The position numbers and the translations under genes were made by a program. Under the pieces are notes generated by a model, which made no database searches, was not told the DNA's origin, and worked only from the letters and a program-made list of their open reading frames with translations. A stretch of 47,837 nucleotides of DNA from Prevotella sp. Lineage in GTDB: Bacteria > Bacteroidota > Bacteroidia > Bacteroidales > Bacteroidaceae. Shown here piece after piece: positions 47,775 to 47,837 of this stretch (positions are counted from its first letter, which is position 1; each line of letters begins with the position of its first letter). The stretch spans positions 1 to 47,837 of the forward strand of contig JAJWLX010000020.1 of the NCBI GenBank assembly GCA_021636625.1. The letters run 5' to 3'.

Positions 47775-47837
47775 GGTTTTTCGGAAAAAGAATGACTAAA
47801 AAAGCAAAAAATAGCAGATTTGGGCTTTTGTTTTGAG

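Overview
The window is chromosomal DNA of a Bacteroidales bacterium and looks most like Prevotella/Segatella (P. copri-like). The genus is inferred, not demonstrated. The support is as follows: many starts are preceded by the Bacteroidetes -33/-7 promoter (TTTG, about 19 bp, TAnnTTTGC) and lack Shine-Dalgarno sequences; the type IX secretion genes porU and porV are adjacent; Bacteroidetes-restricted families are present (DUF4290 and a DUF6080-like membrane family); and the protein sequences are Prevotella-like. No rRNA, tRNA, CRISPR array, phage or complete insertion sequence was seen.

Layout. 1-3.5 kb: a repeat-bearing intergenic region, then a translation block (rplM, rpsI, rpsB, tsf) with structured leaders and a terminator. 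3.5-9.5 kb: a fumarylacetoacetate-hydrolase-family enzyme, the T9SS sortase porU, its shuttle porV, and ispF. 9.5-9.8 kb: a promoter and a strong terminator bracket a roughly 175-nt non-coding transcript. 9.9-28.1 kb: a surface-glycan region. It holds GT4 and GT2 glycosyltransferases, a hexapeptide acetyltransferase, a TarI-like cytidylyltransferase, an extended SDR, a LicD transferase, a Wzx-type flippase, a second GT2, two paralogous polytopic GT-C-like proteins flanking a GT14 enzyme, and a minus-strand operon. That operon encodes a phosphoethanolamine-transferase-like protein, two acyltransferase-3 proteins, a decaprenyl-phosphate phosphoribosyltransferase-like UbiA, a HAD phosphatase and GtrA. 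28.2-42.7 kb: housekeeping genes (nadD, gmk, yicC, tsaB, a DUF4290 gene, murA, rimM, dxr, rseP, an M23/LysM peptidase, a small orphan, recG, ispD, a DJ-1 family gene, nadK). 42.9-47.8 kb: a secreted alpha-amylase with a LacI-type operator, an AAA ATPase, a palindromic repeat array and a PD-(D/E)XK family gene.

How the genes work together. Three enzymes of the MEP isoprenoid pathway lie in the window (ispF, dxr, ispD). A second IspD-family protein in the glycan region is better read as a polyol-phosphate cytidylyltransferase. With the SDR and LicD it suggests a CDP-activated polyol or sugar-phosphate decoration. UbiA, HAD and GtrA, with the GT-C-like proteins, suggest a polyprenyl-phosphate pentofuranose donor pathway resembling the mycobacterial decaprenyl-phosphoribose route. 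PorU and PorV would attach T9SS cargo at the surface.

The least explained structure is a dispersed element of about 42 nt made of five 7-nt units (CAAAGTT-like) behind a CTAATCA header. It lies in sense orientation at the start codons of nadD, gmk, dxr, rseP and a small orphan gene (two copies), with a degenerate relative before rimM. Other unexplained signals are a 22-bp-phased array of CCTTAAGG palindromes and the orphan small RNA.
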